Source: Pseudomonadota bacterium (GTDB lineage: Bacteria; Pseudomonadota; Alphaproteobacteria; UBA8366; GCA-2717185). Taken from it: a stretch of 8,523 nucleotides of DNA. Shown here one piece after another: positions 6,487 to 8,523 of the stretch (positions within the stretch are counted from its first letter, which is position 1; each line of letters begins with the position of its first letter). The notes under the pieces are model-generated. The model did no database searches, was not told the origin of the DNA, and was given only the letters and a program-made list of their open reading frames with translations. The translations under genes and the position numbers were made by a program. Where the stretch lies: NCBI GenBank assembly GCA_027619655.1, contig JAQCHR010000130.1, forward strand, positions 1 through 8,523, given 5' to 3'.

Positions 6487-8422
6487 AGTTGGTTGATTCC
6501 CGGACCCGGTCCGCCTTATCCAGTGTTGCCCGGATTTCATGGGCAAGGTCCGATTTGCGGTATGGTTTGCTGAGGAAGTTGTCCGACTTGCCGATCCATT
6601 TCCGATCCGAAAGCATTTCCACGGCGTAACCGGACGTGAACAAAAACTTGATACCGGGCCGGATACGCCTTGCACGTTCGGCCAGTTCCCATCCATTCAC
6701 CCCCCGCGGCATCACGATATCCGTGAACACCAGATCAATGTCCAGCCCCTGGACGAGCAGCGCCAGGGCCTCACGGGCATCCACGGCGACAGTGACCCCG
6801 TAGCCAAGGTCGCGAAGGGATTCGGCGGCAAACGTCCTGCCAAAGGCGTAGTCCTCCACGACCAGGACAGCCTCCGTCCCCCTTGCCATTTCCGGCGGGT
6901 CTTCGGATTTTGTGCGCGGCATCGGGGAGGCGTTTGGCAATGCCGGCAGATACATCCTGATCGTCGTGCCCAGTCCGATCTCGCTGTAGATGGTGATGTG
7001 TCCGCGCGATTGCTTGACGAAGCCGTACACCATGCTGAGGCCCAGCCCGCTGCCCATGCCGACATCCTTTGTCGTGTAAAAGGGCTCGAAGGCGCTGGCC
7101 AGCGTTTCCTGTGACATGCCGGTTCCCGAATCCGTTACCGAAATGACGACGTAATCGCCGGGAACGACTTCCGGGTGCAGCGACTGGTAGTTTGAATCAA
7201 GTGAAAGATTGCTGGCGCTGAAGACCAGTGCGCCGCCCTCCGGCATGGCGTCCTGCGCATTTATCGAGAGATTGAGCAGGGCTGATTCAAGCTGGGCGAT
7301 ATCGGCATAGATCGTCCAGAGGCCATCCGCCAGGGTCGTCTTCAGGTGGATGTTTTCCCGGATAGTCCGGACCATCAGGTTCTGGAAGCCTGACAGAAGA
7401 TCGCGAAAATCGATCTCGACCGGCTTGAGTGTCTGGCGCCGGCCAAAGGCGAGCAGCCGCTGTGTAAGGGCGCCGGCGCGCTCGCCGGCGGCAATGATCT
7501 GCTCCGCAATGGCGCTCAGGTCCGGCCGTGCCTTCAGCTTGTCTGCAAGCATTTCGGAATTGCCGATGATAGAGGTCAGCAGGTTATTGAAATCATGCGC
7601 GACCCCGCCTGAAAGCTGTCCCACCGCCTCCATCTTCTGGGCCTGAACGAGTTGCTCTTCGGTCCGTTTCCGCTCGGTCAGGTCATGGATGATGCCGACA
7701 AAAACGGAAGCGCCGTCCTGTCTGGCTTCGCCGACGGAAAGGTCGATGGGAAAGGTCGATCCATCCTTGCGCTGTGCCGTGACTTCACGACCCACACCGA
7801 TGATCTTGGCATCGCCCGTGGTCAGATAGTTTGCAAGGTACTGGTCATGCTCTTCCCGATAGGGCGAGGGCATGAGCATCCGGACGTTTCTGCCGATAAC
7901 GTCTTCGGCCAGATAGCCGAAAAGCGTCTCGCAGGCCGGGTTGAAGACCTGGATAATTCCCTTGGAGTCTATCAGCACAATACCGTCGACCGCAGTGTCG
8001 ATGACTGCCTGCAAACGCGATGCGCCTTCGCGAACCGCCCGCTCGATCCTGTCGCGCTCCGTCAGATCATGGATGATGCCAACGAATACAGGTTCACTGT
8101 CATCCTGTGCTTCGCCGACGGAAAGGTCGATGGGAAATGTTGTCCCGTCCTTGCGCTGCGCCGTAACCTCGCGGCCGATGCCGATGATCTTGGCATTGCC
8201 CGTCGTCAGAAAGTTCGCAAGGTACTGGTCGTGTTCTTCCCGGTAAGGCGAAGGCATAAGCATCCGGACATTCTTGCCGATGACGTCTTCGGCCGTATAA
8301 CCGAAAAGCGCCTCGCAGGCCGGGTTGAAAACCTGGATAAGTCCTTTTGAATCAATCAGAACTATTCCATCGACAGCGGTATCGATAATGGCACGTAATC
8401 TGGTTTCTTCGTTCCCAGCCAT
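6485..8422 (-). CDS. Hybrid histidine kinase with tandem FixL-like heme-type PAS domains
   Basis: This 645-residue protein has no membrane segment, so it is a cytosolic sensor. Domains: PAS1 (about 9-126), PAS2 (137-254), HisKA with phospho-acceptor H276 (GGVAHDFNNLL), HATPase with N box LLNLSINAQDA (N384/N388), G1 DSGTGM (431-436), F box FEPFYTTK (445-452) and G2 GSGLGLSMVYG (457-467), and a C-terminal receiver with E523/D524, phospho-acceptor D568 (FTDIVMP), T596 and K619. All catalytic residues are present. Each PAS carries the FixL heme-pocket pattern: a proximal His (H64, H192) in EEHDQYLAN and an Arg exactly 20 residues on (R84, R212) in IIGxGREVT, like His200 and Arg220 of Bradyrhizobium FixL. 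An oxygen- or gas-sensing role is therefore likely but not certain, since some PAS domains of this sequence type lack heme. The ATG at 8422 has a weak GGAAAA site at 8429-8434. No separate response regulator is adjacent. Confidence 0.93.
   Translation of the reverse strand: MAGNEETRLRAIIDTAVDGIVLIDSKGLIQVFNPACEALFGYTAEDVIGKNVRMLMPSPYREEHDQYLANFLTTGNAKIIGIGREVTAQRKDGTTFPIDLSVGEAQDDSEPVFVGIIHDLTERDRIERAVREGASRLQAVIDTAVDGIVLIDSKGIIQVFNPACETLFGYLAEDVIGRNVRMLMPSPYREEHDQYLANYLTTGDAKIIGVGREVTAQRKDGSTFPIDLSVGEARQDGASVFVGIIHDLTERKRTEEQLVQAQKMEAVGQLSGGVAHDFNNLLTSIIGNSEMLADKLKARPDLSAIAEQIIAAGERAGALTQRLLAFGRRQTLKPVEIDFRDLLSGFQNLMVRTIRENIHLKTTLADGLWTIYADIAQLESALLNLSINAQDAMPEGGALVFSASNLSLDSNYQSLHPEVVPGDYVVISVTDSGTGMSQETLASAFEPFYTTKDVGMGSGLGLSMVYGFVKQSRGHITIYSEIGLGTTIRMYLPALPNASPMPRTKSEDPPEMARGTEAVLVVEDYAFGRTFAAESLRDLGYGVTVAVDAREALALLVQGLDIDLVFTDIVMPRGVNGWELAERARRIRPGIKFLFTSGYAVEMLSDRKWIGKSDNFLSKPYRKSDLAHEIRATLDKADRVRESTN
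7670..8392 (-). repeat. Intragenic tandem duplication encoding the two PAS domains
   Basis: Kinase residues 11-123 (8054-8392) and 139-251 (7670-8008) are the same length and identical at 99 of 113 residues, with a period of 128 residues (384 bases). Differences are mostly conservative except for a cluster in the loop after SVGEA. This is far closer than two unrelated PAS domains and marks a recent duplication or ongoing gene conversion inside the gene. Confidence 0.9.
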
Positions 8423-8523
8423 TACTAATTTTCCGGTTTCACATCAAGTGATTGTCGAGTATTTACCAGGCTTCATTACGTTAACTAATATTAAACTGTT
8501 CAGGGCCGTGCAGCTTACATTAC
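8423..8523 (-). promoter_or_regulatory. AT-rich upstream region of the kinase gene
   Basis: These 101 bases are much richer in A/T than the coding DNA and contain short inverted sequences such as GTTAAC (8480-8485) within ATTAGTTAACGTAAT read on the minus strand. They probably hold the kinase promoter, but no -35/-10 pair stands out. No open frame is visible up to the window edge. Confidence 0.35.

Noticed and set aside
7652..8350. A 232-codon plus-strand frame with an apparent internal repeat
   Set aside because: It is the antisense of the duplicated PAS region; the repeat is inherited from the real gene on the minus strand.

Overview
The window is high-GC, densely coded DNA with strong G/C third-codon preference. 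Its protein families (FixL-type PAS hybrid kinase, GMC dehydrogenase, DMT exporter, PstB) suggest an alphaproteobacterium, perhaps a Rhodospirillales- or Rhodobacterales-like environmental bacterium. That placement is an inference from protein flavour, not from a marker gene.

Layout. (1) Positions 1-335, minus strand: the first 111 codons of a cupin / cysteine-dioxygenase-like protein that runs off the left edge. (2) A 145-base divergent intergenic region, then 481-1371 plus, a ten-helix EamA/DMT transporter. (3) 1457-1846 plus, a small unrecognised protein, followed after 31 bases by 1878-2693 plus, a complete PstB-type phosphate ABC ATPase with no pst permease or binding-protein gene in the window. 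(4) 2694-3027, a 334-base gap filled with repeats: two same-orientation copies of a 62-base imperfect palindrome, separated by a 150-base AT-rich MITE-like element with 18-base terminal inverted repeats and TA on each side. (5) 3028-4650 plus, a GMC-family FAD oxidoreductase, and 4696-6426 plus, a protein split by one in-frame TGA at 4987-4989. I read this TGA as selenocysteine: the product is a 576-residue UGSC-type selenoprotein with a U-x-x-C motif and a candidate bacterial SECIS hairpin just downstream. (6) 6425-6486, a third, inverted copy of the 62-base palindrome, which supplies part of the stop codon of both converging genes. (7) 6485-8422 minus, a cytosolic hybrid histidine kinase with two nearly identical FixL-like PAS domains, each keeping the heme-ligand His and distal Arg positions of FixL, then HisKA, HATPase and a receiver domain. 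(8) 8423-8523, an AT-rich region that probably holds the kinase promoter.

How it works together. The GMC oxidoreductase and the selenoprotein look like one transcription unit (45-base gap, same strand) and probably share a redox pathway; the substrate cannot be read from the sequence. The kinase is convergent to them and could be an oxygen or redox sensor, but no link to the operon is shown. The most interesting items are the selenoprotein hidden by its TGA, the 62-base palindrome family with its shared stop-codon arrangement, and the duplicated heme-type PAS module.
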